A stretch of 64,000 bases of DNA from the NCBI RefSeq assembly GCF_015767265.1, contig NZ_JADPIB010000008.1, positions 1 through 64,000 of the forward strand, read 5' to 3'. A model generated the notes under the pieces. It was given only the letters and a program-made list of their open reading frames with translations, made no database searches and was not told where the DNA came from. How positions within the stretch are numbered: the stretch's first letter is position 1; every line of letters starts with the position of its first letter. The translations under genes were made by a program, and so were the position numbers. Below are positions 24,955 to 32,958 of this stretch, in pieces. The DNA is from Aureivirga marina. Lineage in GTDB: Bacteria; Bacteroidota; Bacteroidia; Flavobacteriales; Flavobacteriaceae.

Positions 24955-26142
24955 ATGAAACAGAAAATTTTAGCAATCATTTTAGGTTTAAGTTTATTCT
25001 ATTCTTGTGGATTAAAAACAAGAAGTATTTTGCATAGCGGATATGTAGAAAACGAGCAATTTTCCGATACAATCTCTTTTGATTATACCTACGGTGTTCC
25101 TATTGTAAATGTAAAAATTGATGAAGAAGAATATCGATTTTTATTTGATACAGGAGCTCCAACAGTTATTGATATTTCTCTTGCTGAAAAAATGAAATAT
25201 CATACGTTAACCGAAAAAAAAGTTTTCGATTCACAAGGAAATAGAGAAAAAGAAAAATTTATAAAAATCCCTTCTTTACAAATAAATTCCATTTCTTTTG
25301 TAAATATTGGTGCTGTAATTTCAAATATGAATCAAACTTTTGAAATTTCATGTTTAGAAATCGATGGAATAATTGGCGCCAATTTAATGGAAAAAGCACA
25401 TTGGAAAATCGATTATAAAAAAAGAGAACTTTATTTTAGTAGTAAACCATTTCCAAAACCAATTAATGCTTATACTTTAGATTTTTATCCTCAAAAAAAT
25501 CAAAGAACTCCAAAAGTTGCAATTAAATTAGATGCAAAAACAGTAAAAAATATTTCTGTCGATACAGGTTCTAACGGAGCGATTGATTTAGAATCAAAAG
25601 ATTTTCCGGATATTTTAAATAATACAAAGGATATTTTTGTTTATGGAACTGCTTCAACAGGAGTTTATGGCCGTGGTGAAAATGATATTAAAACTTTGAG
25701 TAAAATTAAAAATATTACACTTGGAAATATTGTTTTTCACAATCAAATTGTCAGCTTTGAAACTAATACTTCTAAAACAATTGGAAATCAATTTTTGGAA
25801 AATTATTCTGTGATTTTCAATTGGGATGAAAAGAAAATTTACCTTTCTCCTATTTCAACTTATGATTATAAAAATATTCAAGGATTTGGATTTTATACAA
25901 AAATGGAAAATGGAAAATTAAAAGTTGCTTCTGTTATAGAAAATTCGCTTGCAGATGAATTTGGAATTCGTCCTGAAATGGAAATTATTTCTATTAATAA
26001 TCAAACTTTTGAAAATACAATTCAAAATCCATGTTTCTATGTTTTTCACACACCTTTTCCAAAAACAAATGAAATAAAAGTTTCTTTTTTAATTCAAAAT
26101 CAAAAACAAACTTTCACTTTTTATCGACAAGATTTCCTTTAG
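24955..26142 (+). CDS. Lipoprotein with tandem retropepsin-like domains and a PDZ-like tail
   Basis: The 395-residue protein starts with a lipoprotein signal (MKQKILAIILGLSLFYSCG, Cys18). It has two aspartic-protease half-domains: FLFDTGAPTVID with D65, and ISVDTGSNGAIDLE with D203. Each is followed by the hydrophobic-hydrophobic-Gly segment expected for the fold (DGIIGANLM after the first). A PDZ-like domain at about 300-380 includes SVIENSLADEFGIRPEMEI. Bacterial proteins with this arrangement are annotated as aspartyl proteases (PF13650/PF13975 plus PDZ). Whether the two halves form one active site within a chain or across a dimer is unknown. It stands alone, divergent from the LuxE-like gene. 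Confidence 0.87.
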   Translation: MKQKILAIILGLSLFYSCGLKTRSILHSGYVENEQFSDTISFDYTYGVPIVNVKIDEEEYRFLFDTGAPTVIDISLAEKMKYHTLTEKKVFDSQGNREKEKFIKIPSLQINSISFVNIGAVISNMNQTFEISCLEIDGIIGANLMEKAHWKIDYKKRELYFSSKPFPKPINAYTLDFYPQKNQRTPKVAIKLDAKTVKNISVDTGSNGAIDLESKDFPDILNNTKDIFVYGTASTGVYGRGENDIKTLSKIKNITLGNIVFHNQIVSFETNTSKTIGNQFLENYSVIFNWDEKKIYLSPISTYDYKNIQGFGFYTKMENGKLKVASVIENSLADEFGIRPEMEIISINNQTFENTIQNPCFYVFHTPFPKTNEIKVSFLIQNQKQTFTFYRQDFL

Positions 26143-26250
26143 TTTTATCTTATAAAGACTAAAAATATAAGGATGATTTTTCAATAATTTGAATTATTCA
26201 TTCATCTAAAATGATTTTTATATAACTTCAATATATAAAATAGGAATGTT

Positions 26251-26258
26251 TATTTTTG
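26251..26258 (+). promoter_or_regulatory. Promoter -7 box (TATTTTTG) of the DUF6122 gene
   Basis: TATTTTTGCA lies 23 bp before the ATG at 26281. It is a good match to TAnnTTTG. Confidence 0.55.
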
Positions 26259-26280
26259 CACGACTTAATTTTAATTACAA

Positions 26281-26622
26281 ATGAGTCAGTTTTTAGAAAT
26301 TTTACAACCAGTTGTTCATTATAGTTTACATTTTTTAGTTCCAGGATTAATCGCTTATATTTTCTTTCGAAAAAATTGGAAACAAGCTTGGTTAATCATG
26401 ATTTTGACAATGTTGGTTGATTTGGATCATTTGTTTGCAACTCCAATTTTTGAACCAGGAAGATGTAGTATAAATTTTCATCCACTTCACTCCTATTATG
26501 CGATTGCATTTTATGTTTTGATGTTGTTTTTTCCAAAACTTCGAATAGTTGCAGTTGGATTACTTTTCCATATGTTTACAGATTATCAAGATTGTCTATG
26601 GATGTGGTATGTGAATAATTAA
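26281..26622 (+). CDS. DUF6122 family small membrane protein
   Basis: The 113-residue inner-membrane protein has about four hydrophobic helices. It has histidine- and aspartate-rich junctions characteristic of the family: VVHYSLHFLVPG near the N-terminus, VDLDHLF in the middle, NFHPLHSYYAI and FHMFTDYQDC near the end. The conserved His/Asp residues facing the membrane resemble those of YdjM-like metal-dependent membrane hydrolases. A catalytic role is possible but not shown. It is probably a single-gene unit with its own promoter at 26251-26258. I assign DUF6122 from the overall pattern; the function is unknown. Confidence 0.8.
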   Translation: MSQFLEILQPVVHYSLHFLVPGLIAYIFFRKNWKQAWLIMILTMLVDLDHLFATPIFEPGRCSINFHPLHSYYAIAFYVLMLFFPKLRIVAVGLLFHMFTDYQDCLWMWYVNN

Positions 26623-26804
26623 AATAAAAAAGCTTCAATTTTCAATTTAAAACCGAAAAAAGAAGCTTTCAACTATTATAATTTCCCAAAATAATAGTTA
26701 AACTATACAAAATTACTCACCAAAATTATAATTAAAATAATTTCTTCTTTTTATAAAAGATGTCAAAAATACTAATTATTTTTAATTAGTATAAATAAAA
26801 ATAA

Positions 26805-26812
26805 TATTTTTG
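26805..26812 (+). promoter_or_regulatory. Promoter -7 box (TATTTTTG) with a long leader
   Basis: It matches TAnnTTTG and would give a leader of about 130 nt for the gene at 26952, much longer than the 10-30 nt predicted for most genes here. The leader contains the inverted repeat at 26898-26945. Confidence 0.5.
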
Positions 26813-26897
26813 CAACAATATTATTTAGGTACTTTATTATGTCTTTTTAATTGATTTACAAAAATTTATTGTAAGGAATTGAAAACATAACATACTC

Positions 26898-26945
26898 TTA
26901 AATAAGAAAATACATTTCTAAATTATATTTCATTTCCTTATTTAA
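26898..26945 (+). promoter_or_regulatory. Inverted repeat directly before the start codon
   Basis: TTAAATAAGAAAAT (26898-26911) pairs with ATTTCCTTATTTAA (26932-26945) with one mismatch across a 20-nt loop. The right arm ends 6 nt before the ATG at 26952, so the RNA hairpin could limit ribosome access. An operator is the alternative. Confidence 0.45.
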
Positions 26946-26951
26946 AGAAAA

Positions 26952-27236
26952 ATGGCATTACAACTACGTTATAAATCAAATAAGACAAATCGATTTTTAA
27001 AAATATTTTTTGAAGTTGGCGGTGGGTATTTATTAAGTATATGTGTACACTTATTTTCGGCTTCTATTGTTTTAAATAAAAATATTATACAATCTTCTTC
27101 ACTATTTACAATTTTAATAGTATGGATAGCTTTTTTAGTATTTACTTTTTTAGAAAATAAGAATAAACATATCAAATTAATCTATTGTATTTTTATTCTA
27201 GTTTCTTCACTAATAATTCATTGGATTAAATTATAA
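26952..27236 (+). CDS. Small uncharacterised membrane protein
   Basis: The 94-residue protein has a basic N-terminus (about 18 residues with KSNKTNRFLK) and three predicted membrane helices: FFEVGGGYLLSICVHLFSAS, LFTILIVWIAFLVFTFL and LIYCIFILVSSLIIHWI. There is a short charged loop (ENKNKHIK) between the second and third. The topology with a positively charged N-terminus inside is reasonable. I recognise no family. Support for a real gene comes from the upstream promoter box, the hairpin at the start and the terminator right after the stop. Codon use is like that of the neighbours, but its small size keeps confidence moderate. Confidence 0.6.
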   Translation: MALQLRYKSNKTNRFLKIFFEVGGGYLLSICVHLFSASIVLNKNIIQSSSLFTILIVWIAFLVFTFLENKNKHIKLIYCIFILVSSLIIHWIKL

Positions 27237-27237
27237 G

Positions 27238-27277
27238 CATAAAAAAAGAGATCATACAAATTGTACAATCTCTTTCT
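27238..27277. terminator. Hairpin terminator between convergent genes
   Basis: AAGAGATCATACAA and TTGTACAATCTCTT pair with two internal mismatches. The A7 tract on the left makes it a good terminator for the minus-strand hemD operon; the T tract on the right is weaker. Confidence 0.65.
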
Positions 27278-27298
27278 ATAATACTGTTATATAAAAAA

Positions 27299-28045
27299 TT
27301 ATTTCTTATTAACTTCTTTAATATACTTTTCAAGAGCCATTGTCATTGATGGTGTTTCAGGTGTTGGCGCCTTGATGTTAACATTCAATCCTGCTTCTGT
27401 AGCTGCCTTTATTGTTGTATTTCCGAAAACAGCAATTCTTGTATTATTTTGCTTGAAATCAGGGAAATTTTTAAATAAAGATTGAATTCCTGAAGGACTA
27501 AAGAAAACTAAAACGTCATAAAAAACATTCTCTAAATCAGATAAGTCACTAACAACAGTTTTGAATAATATTGCTTTATCCCATTTCACTTTGATATCGT
27601 CTAATAATTCAGGAACTATTGGCTTTAATTTATCAGAACTAGGAAGTAAAAAACGTTCGTTTTTATGTTTTTTAATCACTTTGATTAAATCTTGGAAAGT
27701 TCTCTCTCCAACATAAATTTTACGTTTTCTATATACAACATATTTCTGTAAGTAATACGCGATAGCTTCAGACTCACAAAAATATTTCATTTCATCAGGA
27801 ACTTTAAAACGCATCTCTTCCGCAATTCTAAAATAATTGTCTACAGCGTTACGGCTTGTAAAAATTACTGCTGAATAGTTACTAAAGTCAATTTTCTGGG
27901 CTCTCACCTCTTTTGCCTCAACTCCTTCTACATGGATAAACGAGCGAAAATCTATTTTGACTTTTTGCTTTTCAGATAATTCATAGTATGGAGAATTCTT
28001 TGAACTAGGGGCTGGCTGAGAAACCAAAATCGTTTTCACTTTCAT
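27299..28045 (-). CDS. hemD: Uroporphyrinogen-III synthase
   Basis: This cytosolic enzyme of tetrapyrrole synthesis closes and inverts ring D of hydroxymethylbilane. The 248-residue protein has the HemD pattern: TILVSQPAP at the N-terminus, YSAVIFTSRNAVDNYF, VFFSPSGIQSLF and FGNTTIKAATEAG with a PTPETPSMTMAL ending. HemD proteins are weakly conserved, and these motifs (FTS.NAV.., FTSPSGV, IG.TTA.AA) are the diagnostic ones. It follows the DUF4271 gene by 18 bp, the usual neighbourhood in flavobacteria. It ends at the terminator at 27238-27277. Confidence 0.9.
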   Translation of the reverse strand: MKVKTILVSQPAPSSKNSPYYELSEKQKVKIDFRSFIHVEGVEAKEVRAQKIDFSNYSAVIFTSRNAVDNYFRIAEEMRFKVPDEMKYFCESEAIAYYLQKYVVYRKRKIYVGERTFQDLIKVIKKHKNERFLLPSSDKLKPIVPELLDDIKVKWDKAILFKTVVSDLSDLENVFYDVLVFFSPSGIQSLFKNFPDFKQNNTRIAVFGNTTIKAATEAGLNVNIKAPTPETPSMTMALEKYIKEVNKK

Positions 28046-28063
28046 AAATCTGATATTTTTTAC

Positions 28064-28723
28064 TTAAAACTTTAATTTATAAAAAATTATAAATGGTGCT
28101 ATTTCCACAGTGCAAAGGTACAAAATAAAATAAAACAAGTGGCTTGCTATCAATATTTTATTATTTAACACTAACATCAGATATCTATAAAGCAGTAAAA
28201 TAAAGAACAAAACTGCTGTAATTTTAAAGATAATTTCTGAGTAAAATGTGGTGTAAACACTGATAATCAACAGTGGAAACAACAACAAACTTATACTAGT
28301 TAAGTAGCTAACTTTTTGAAAACTTACATTATCATAGGTTTCATTTAAGTCAAAAATAAATTTTAACAAAATTCCGACCAGAGTTTTAAATAAAAAATAA
28401 ATACTAACGCCAGAAGCAATGTAAAGAAACACATGATAATCAACTGGAAATGGATTTATTGGATAATATTTCAAAAAAGTAAAGCCAAGCAACGTAATAA
28501 ATAAACATTGAAACAAATAAGAAATTAAAAAATAAAGATTAAAAATTGATTTCGACTCTTTTCCATAATTGAAAAAATAATTATTGGAAAAAAGCAAGAA
28601 ATAGTTCTGTACCAATCTTTCTTTATAGATAAATTTGAATGCTACAAATCCACAGAAAAATAAGATTAGTGTAATTGTTAACCAATTTGCGTTTGGTAAT
28701 GTTCTAAAAGTAGCTTCAAACAT
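28064..28723 (-). CDS. DUF4271 family membrane protein
   Basis: The 219-residue polytopic inner-membrane protein has about six to seven helices. The N-terminus includes NANWLTITLILFFCGFVAFKFIY and a YFLLFSNNYFFNYGKESK segment. Later helices include YHVFLYIASGVSIYFLFKTL, LLLFPLLIISVY and FYFILYLCTVEIAPFII. The pattern and its place directly upstream of hemD are as in other flavobacterial DUF4271 proteins. No catalytic residues can be named; the function is unknown. Its linkage with hemD suggests nothing more certain than co-transcription from the box at 28785-28792. Confidence 0.88.
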   Translation of the reverse strand: MFEATFRTLPNANWLTITLILFFCGFVAFKFIYKERLVQNYFLLFSNNYFFNYGKESKSIFNLYFLISYLFQCLFITLLGFTFLKYYPINPFPVDYHVFLYIASGVSIYFLFKTLVGILLKFIFDLNETYDNVSFQKVSYLTSISLLLFPLLIISVYTTFYSEIIFKITAVLFFILLLYRYLMLVLNNKILIASHLFYFILYLCTVEIAPFIIFYKLKF

Positions 28724-28784
28724 AGTTGCTTTAAAATTTGAAAGTTCTTTGTTAAATAATGAATAAACTCTAAAAAATTTAAGA

Positions 28785-28792
28785 CAAAATTA
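28785..28792 (-). promoter_or_regulatory. Promoter -7 box (TAATTTTG) of the DUF4271-hemD operon
   Basis: The minus strand matches TAnnTTTG 62 bp before the ATG at 28723. It is the only such box in this divergent region. Confidence 0.45.
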
Positions 28793-28831
28793 GGGAATAT
28801 TTTTTTTAACTTTACCCCGAAAATCGAATTT

Positions 28832-29563
28832 ATGAACGACACTTTAGTCATTATTCCTACATATAACGAAAAAGAAAACGTTGAAGCAATTATAGAAGCA
28901 GTTTTTGCTTTAGAAAAGAAATTTGATGTATTAATTGTTGACGATAATTCTCCAGATGGTACTGCAAATATTGTAACAGAATTAATTAAAAAATATCCAA
29001 ATCAATTATTTTTAGAAGTAAGAAAAGAAAAAGCTGGATTAGGAACAGCTTATATTCATGGATTTAAATGGGCAATTGACAGAAAATATGAATATATCAT
29101 AGAAATGGATGCAGATTTCTCCCATAATCCAGAAGATTTACCACGATTATACAAAGCTTGTGTTTTAGAAGGAGCGGATGTGGCTGTAGGCTCAAGATAT
29201 ATGAATCGAGAAATTAATGTGGTAAACTGGGATATCAAACGTATCTTACTTTCTTATTTAGCTTCCAAATATGTACGAGTAATAACTGGAATTCCTGTAT
29301 ATGACACAACAGCAGGTTTTGTGTGTTATTCAAGAAAAGTTTTAGAGAAAATTGATTATGATAAAATTCAATTTATCGGATATGCTTTTCAAATTGAGAT
29401 GAAATATAAATCATGGAAACATGGTTTCAACATCAAAGAAGTTTCCATAGTTTTCACGGATAGAGTGAAAGGAGCGTCGAAAATGAATGGTTCTATTATT
29501 AAAGAAGCAATTTTCGGAGTTTTAAAAATGCGATTTAAAGGTTTGCCAAAAAAAAATAAATAA
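28832..29563 (+). CDS. Polyprenol-phosphate mannosyltransferase-like GT2 enzyme
   Basis: The 243-residue GT-A glycosyltransferase is close to dolichol/polyprenol monophosphomannose synthase. Motifs are VIIPTYNEKENVEAI at the start, VDDNSPDGTA, EMDADFSHNPEDL (the DXD metal site) and an YEYI core, with VGSRYMN and the QIEMKYKSWKHGF stretch near the end. It lacks the C-terminal membrane helices of GtrB-type proteins, so it is the single-domain form. It would move mannose or another hexose from a GDP/UDP donor to a polyprenyl phosphate on the cytosolic face. Its stop codon shares its last A with the dihydroorotase ATG (TAATG), so translation is coupled. Confidence 0.9.
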   Translation: MNDTLVIIPTYNEKENVEAIIEAVFALEKKFDVLIVDDNSPDGTANIVTELIKKYPNQLFLEVRKEKAGLGTAYIHGFKWAIDRKYEYIIEMDADFSHNPEDLPRLYKACVLEGADVAVGSRYMNREINVVNWDIKRILLSYLASKYVRVITGIPVYDTTAGFVCYSRKVLEKIDYDKIQFIGYAFQIEMKYKSWKHGFNIKEVSIVFTDRVKGASKMNGSIIKEAIFGVLKMRFKGLPKKNK

Positions 29564-30906
29564 TGAGCACGACACTAATCAAAAATGCTTTTGTTGTAAA
29601 TGAAAACAAAACAGAAGTAAAAGATGTTTTAATTGAAGATCAAAAAATTAAACAAATTGATTCTAACATTTCTGAAATTCCTGAAAACTGTACAATTATA
29701 GATGCAACTGGAAAATATTTATTACCAGGAGCAATTGATGATCAAGTACATTTTAGAGAGCCAGGATTGACGCACAAAGCAAATATCGAAACAGAAAGTA
29801 GAGCAGCAGTTGCAGGTGGAATTACTTCTTTTATAGAAATGCCAAATACAAATCCACAAAGTGTAACACAAGAATTACTAGAGAAAAAATTCGATATTGC
29901 TTCAAAAACTTCATATGCGAATTATTCATTTATGTTTGGAGGAACAAATGATAATTTGGAAGAATTATTAAAGACAAATCCAAGAAATGTAGCTGGAATT
30001 AAGCTTTTCCTAGGTTCTTCAACAGGAAATATGTTAGTAGATGATGAAGCAGTTTTAGAAAAGATTTTTTCAAGTACAGATATGGTAATTTCTGTTCATT
30101 GTGAGGATGAGCAAACAATTAAAAATAATTTAGAAAAATACAAAGCGGAATTTGGTGAAGATATTCCAATTAAATACCATCCAATTATCCGTAGTGAAGA
30201 AGCTTGTTATATTTCATCTTCAAAAGCAATTGAATTAGCAAAGAAAACAGGAGCGAGGCTTCATATTTTCCATTTATCTACAGGAAAAGAAACTTCTCTT
30301 TTTAGAAATGATATTCCTTTAAAAGATAAAAAAATTACAGCCGAAGTTTGTGTGCATCATTTAAACTTTGATGATTCTATGTATGATGAAAAAGGAACTT
30401 TTATCAAGTGGAATCCAGCCGTAAAAACAAAAAAAGATCAAGACATGTTATGGGAAGCATTGTTAGATGACAGAATTGATGTTATTGCAACAGACCATGC
30501 GCCTCATACTTTAGAAGAAAAACAACAAGTTTATACAAAAGCTCCAAGTGGAGGTCCTTTAGTGCAACATGCTTTGGTTGCAATGTTAGAAGCTGTTAAA
30601 AATGGAAAAATCACTATTGAAAAATTGGTTGAAAAAATGGCGCACAATCCAGCTATTTTATTCCAAGTAGAAGATAGAGGTTATATCAAAGAAGGATATT
30701 TTGCAGATTTAATTCTTGTCGATATGAATAATCCTTGGACTGTGAAAAAGGAAAATATTCTTTATAAATGTGGATGGTCTCCTTTTGAAGGAACAACTTT
30801 TAATTCAAAAATTACACATACCTTTGTAAATGGAAATTTAATTTACAACAACGGCGAATTTAATGATGAAATTAAAGGAGAACGTTTGTTATTTAATAGA
30901 GATTAA
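29563..30906 (+). CDS. pyrC: Dihydroorotase
   Basis: This amidohydrolase of pyrimidine synthesis cyclises N-carbamoyl-aspartate to dihydroorotate. The 447-residue protein is of the longer class I (PyrC2-like) type. The metal-binding HxR is in DDQVHFREPG, followed by AAVAGGITSFIEMPN and the substrate-loop PN region. The carboxylated Lys is probably in GIKLFLGSSTG, and further His ligands are in SVHCEDE and HIFHLST. The catalytic Asp is in ATDHAPHT. These identify a catalytically intact dihydroorotase, not an inactive PyrC-like chain. It overlaps its neighbours by one base on both sides (TAATG at each junction), so the three genes from 28832 to 31331 form an operon. Confidence 0.93.
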   Translation: MSTTLIKNAFVVNENKTEVKDVLIEDQKIKQIDSNISEIPENCTIIDATGKYLLPGAIDDQVHFREPGLTHKANIETESRAAVAGGITSFIEMPNTNPQSVTQELLEKKFDIASKTSYANYSFMFGGTNDNLEELLKTNPRNVAGIKLFLGSSTGNMLVDDEAVLEKIFSSTDMVISVHCEDEQTIKNNLEKYKAEFGEDIPIKYHPIIRSEEACYISSSKAIELAKKTGARLHIFHLSTGKETSLFRNDIPLKDKKITAEVCVHHLNFDDSMYDEKGTFIKWNPAVKTKKDQDMLWEALLDDRIDVIATDHAPHTLEEKQQVYTKAPSGGPLVQHALVAMLEAVKNGKITIEKLVEKMAHNPAILFQVEDRGYIKEGYFADLILVDMNNPWTVKKENILYKCGWSPFEGTTFNSKITHTFVNGNLIYNNGEFNDEIKGERLLFNRD

Positions 30907-31331
30907 TGAAAAAAGTTTTTTACATATTTATCGCTTTTTTAATTTTTACATCTTGTAAAGAAAGTAATACTATTTATAAAAAACCAAGTAATCTTATTTC
31001 TAAAAAGAAGATGGTGGATTTGGTTGTAGATATTCAATTGGCTCAAGGTGCTTATAGTGCAAAAAATAAAAATAAGCAACGTAAGATTGATTATATGCCA
31101 CTTGTTTATGAAAAATATCAGATAGATAGTAGTGATTTTGCAAGTAGTATGGAATATTATATTTCTACAATTGATGATTATTCTGATATTATTTTTGAAG
31201 CAGAATCTCGATTAGAGAAATTAAGAGAAGAAATTGATAAGAAAAGAACATTTGAAATTTCAGAAGAAAAAGCACAAAAAGAAATGAAGCGAAAGCAAGA
31301 TTCTATAAAAGCTGTAAAAAACAAAAAATAA
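30906..31331 (+). CDS. DUF4296 family lipoprotein
   Basis: The 141-residue protein has a lipoprotein signal MKKVFYIFIAFLIFTSC with the lipid-attachment Cys at 17. A compact helical domain follows, with the family pattern: KKMVDLVVDIQLAQGAYS, then YEKYQIDSSDFASSMEYY, then a Lys/Glu-rich coiled-coil tail (about 95-141). DUF4296 proteins are common in flavobacteria, usually beside dihydroorotase; the function is unknown. It starts one base into the dihydroorotase stop and is followed by a strong terminator at 31338-31370. Confidence 0.88.
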   Translation: MKKVFYIFIAFLIFTSCKESNTIYKKPSNLISKKKMVDLVVDIQLAQGAYSAKNKNKQRKIDYMPLVYEKYQIDSSDFASSMEYYISTIDDYSDIIFEAESRLEKLREEIDKKRTFEISEEKAQKEMKRKQDSIKAVKNKK

Positions 31332-31337
31332 AATAAG

Positions 31338-31370
31338 AAAGAGGATGCTTAAAAACATCCTCTTTTTTTT
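31338..31370 (+). terminator. Hairpin terminator of the pyrC operon
   Basis: AGAGGATG (31340-31347) pairs with CATCCTCT (31356-31363), followed by a run of T's. Confidence 0.85.
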
Positions 31371-31477
31371 ATAATTCTTTATTCCAAAATACATTAATAA
31401 ATACTTCTTTAAACACTATTTGAAATTATAAAAAGTAAATTTTATGATAAATTTATTTTTATTAAATCTAAATTAAG

Positions 31478-31485
31478 TATCTTTG
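31478..31485 (+). promoter_or_regulatory. Promoter -7 box (TATCTTTG) of the cysteine-rich small gene
   Basis: It matches TAnnTTTG 23 bp before the ATG at 31508, giving a leader of about 16 nt. It gives independent support that the short frame is expressed. Confidence 0.55.
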
Positions 31486-31507
31486 TAGCGGAATTAAAAA
31501 AGGTAAC

Positions 31508-31681
31508 ATGCTAATTTTCACACCAGATACTATTACAACGAGTGGTACAATTAACACAATGGAGGATACTTCATGTGGAGAAGCTTGTAGTACTTCTTGT
31601 AAGAAAATGAAGAAAAAGTGTTGTAAAAAATACAAAAAGGGCAAACGCTGTAAACGCTGCCCTGGATTTGATTTAATGTAA
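31508..31681 (+). CDS. Cysteine-rich, lysine-rich 57-residue protein
   Basis: The short frame runs from ATG at 31508 to TAA at 31679-31681 and has no matching longer frame. The product has 7 cysteines in 57 residues: C23, C27, C31 (CGEACSTSC), C38-C39 (KKCCKK) and C48, C51 (RCKRC). The N-terminal third is acidic and polar without a signal peptide (MLIFTPDTITTSG). The C-terminal half is strongly basic (KKMKKKCCKKYKKGKRCKRC), which suits metal or nucleic-acid binding, with metallothionein-like or zinc-knuckle-like function as options. Similar short Cys/Lys tails exist in flavobacterial small proteins as I recall. A good promoter box lies 23 bp upstream. It ends 13 bp from the convergent acyl-CoA dehydrogenase stop. 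Confidence 0.72.
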   Translation: MLIFTPDTITTSGTINTMEDTSCGEACSTSCKKMKKKCCKKYKKGKRCKRCPGFDLM

Positions 31682-31694
31682 TTTTTTATATTTC

Positions 31695-32873
31695 TTATTT
31701 AAAAGCTGGAATTCCAGTAATATCTAAACCTGTAATTAATAGGTGAATATCATGTGTACCTTCATATGTAATCACACTTTCTAAATTCATCATGTGTCTC
31801 ATGATTGAATATTCACCAGTAATTCCCATTGCTCCAAGAATTTGTCTTGCTTCTCTAGCAATATTTAAAGCCATATCCACATTGTTTCTTTTCGCCATTG
31901 AAATTTGAGCTGAAGTTGCATTTCCTTCATTTCTAAGAACACCTAAACGCCAAGTTAGTAATTGTGCTTTTGTGATTTCTGTAATCATTTCAGCAAGTTT
32001 CTTTTGTTGTAATTGTGTTCCAGCAATAGGTTTGTCAAACTGCACTCTTTCCTTAGCATATCTCAAAGCAGTATCATAACAATCCATTGCAGCTCCAATT
32101 GCTCCCCATGCGATTCCATAACGAGCAGAATCTAAACAACCAAGCGGTGCACCTAATCCATCTTTATTTGGCATTAAGTTTTCCTTAGGAACTTTCACGT
32201 TGTCAAAGATTAGTTCCCCAGTTGCAGAAGCTCTTAAAGACCATTTATTGTGCGTTTCAGGAGTTGAAAATCCTTCCATCCCTCTTTCTACAATAATTCC
32301 TTTAATTCTTCCTTCTTCATTTTTAGCCCAAACAACAGCAATGTCAGCAAAAGGTGCATTTGAAATCCACATTTTTGCTCCATTTAAAAGATAATGATCT
32401 CCCATATCTTTAATGTTTGTCACCATTCCACCAGGATTTGATCCGAAGTCTGGTTCTGTCAATCCAAAACATCCGATAAATTCACCTGAAGCTAATTTTG
32501 GTAAGAATTTTTGTTTTTGTTCCTCTGTTCCATATTTCCAGATTGGATACATTACTAAAGAAGATTGAACAGATGCTGTAGAACGGACTCCAGAATCTCC
32601 TCTTTCAATTTCTTGCATAATTAATCCGTAAGAAATTTGGTCTAATCCAGCTCCACCATATTCTTCTGGAATATATGGACCGAAAGCTCCGATTTCAGCT
32701 AAACCACCAATAATTTCTTTAGGAAACTCTGCTTTTTGTGCAGCATCTTCGATAATAGGAGAAACTTCTCTTTTTACCCATTCGCGAGCAGCATCACGAA
32801 CAAGTTTGTGTTCTTCAGTCAACAGATCATCTAGTCCAAAATAATCTGGTGCTTGAAATAAATCTTGTGCCAT
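31695..32873 (-). CDS. Acyl-CoA dehydrogenase, glutaryl-CoA dehydrogenase-like
   Basis: This FAD-dependent cytosolic enzyme has 392 residues. The N-terminal helical domain includes VKREVSPIIEDAAQ. The middle domain has GCFGLTEPDFGSNPGG and KMWISNAPFAD, and the C-terminal domain has RYGIAWGAIGAA and QLQQKKLAEM. The catalytic base E371 is in TYEGTHDIHLLITG, the exact motif of glutaryl-CoA dehydrogenases. Those enzymes decarboxylate glutaryl-CoA to crotonyl-CoA in lysine and tryptophan breakdown. The RSTASVQSSLVMYPI stretch is also as in GcdH. It is monocistronic, with a TAATTTTG box 29 bp upstream and convergent with the small Cys-rich gene. Confidence 0.92.
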   Translation of the reverse strand: MAQDLFQAPDYFGLDDLLTEEHKLVRDAAREWVKREVSPIIEDAAQKAEFPKEIIGGLAEIGAFGPYIPEEYGGAGLDQISYGLIMQEIERGDSGVRSTASVQSSLVMYPIWKYGTEEQKQKFLPKLASGEFIGCFGLTEPDFGSNPGGMVTNIKDMGDHYLLNGAKMWISNAPFADIAVVWAKNEEGRIKGIIVERGMEGFSTPETHNKWSLRASATGELIFDNVKVPKENLMPNKDGLGAPLGCLDSARYGIAWGAIGAAMDCYDTALRYAKERVQFDKPIAGTQLQQKKLAEMITEITKAQLLTWRLGVLRNEGNATSAQISMAKRNNVDMALNIAREARQILGAMGITGEYSIMRHMMNLESVITYEGTHDIHLLITGLDITGIPAFK

Positions 32874-32901
32874 GTTTTTTTATATTGTCTTATTAATGTA
32901 C

Positions 32902-32909
32902 CAAAATTA
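32902..32909 (-). promoter_or_regulatory. Promoter -7 box (TAATTTTG) of the acyl-CoA dehydrogenase gene
   Basis: The minus strand matches TAnnTTTG 29 bp before the ATG at 32873, leader about 22 nt. Confidence 0.5.
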
Positions 32910-32958
32910 CTAATTTAATAGTTCTTATTTTCTTTTTTAAAGGAAATCTTTAATTGCG

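Larger units (their letters stand above)
26623..26951. other. Gene-free interval with promoter and hairpin
   Basis: The interval of 329 bp is very AT-rich. A weak hairpin (AAAGCTTC at 26629-26636 with GAAGCTTT at 26662-26669, loop 25 nt) may end the preceding gene but lacks a clean T tract. TATTTTTG at 26805-26812 is a good promoter box. An inverted repeat at 26898-26945 ends 6 bp before the next ATG. No open reading frame of interest is seen. Confidence 0.6.

Noticed and set aside
26629-26669. AAAGCTTC/GAAGCTTT hairpin after the DUF6122 gene as a terminator
   Set aside because: The loop is 25 nt and there is no clear T tract, so it is only mentioned under the gene-free interval.
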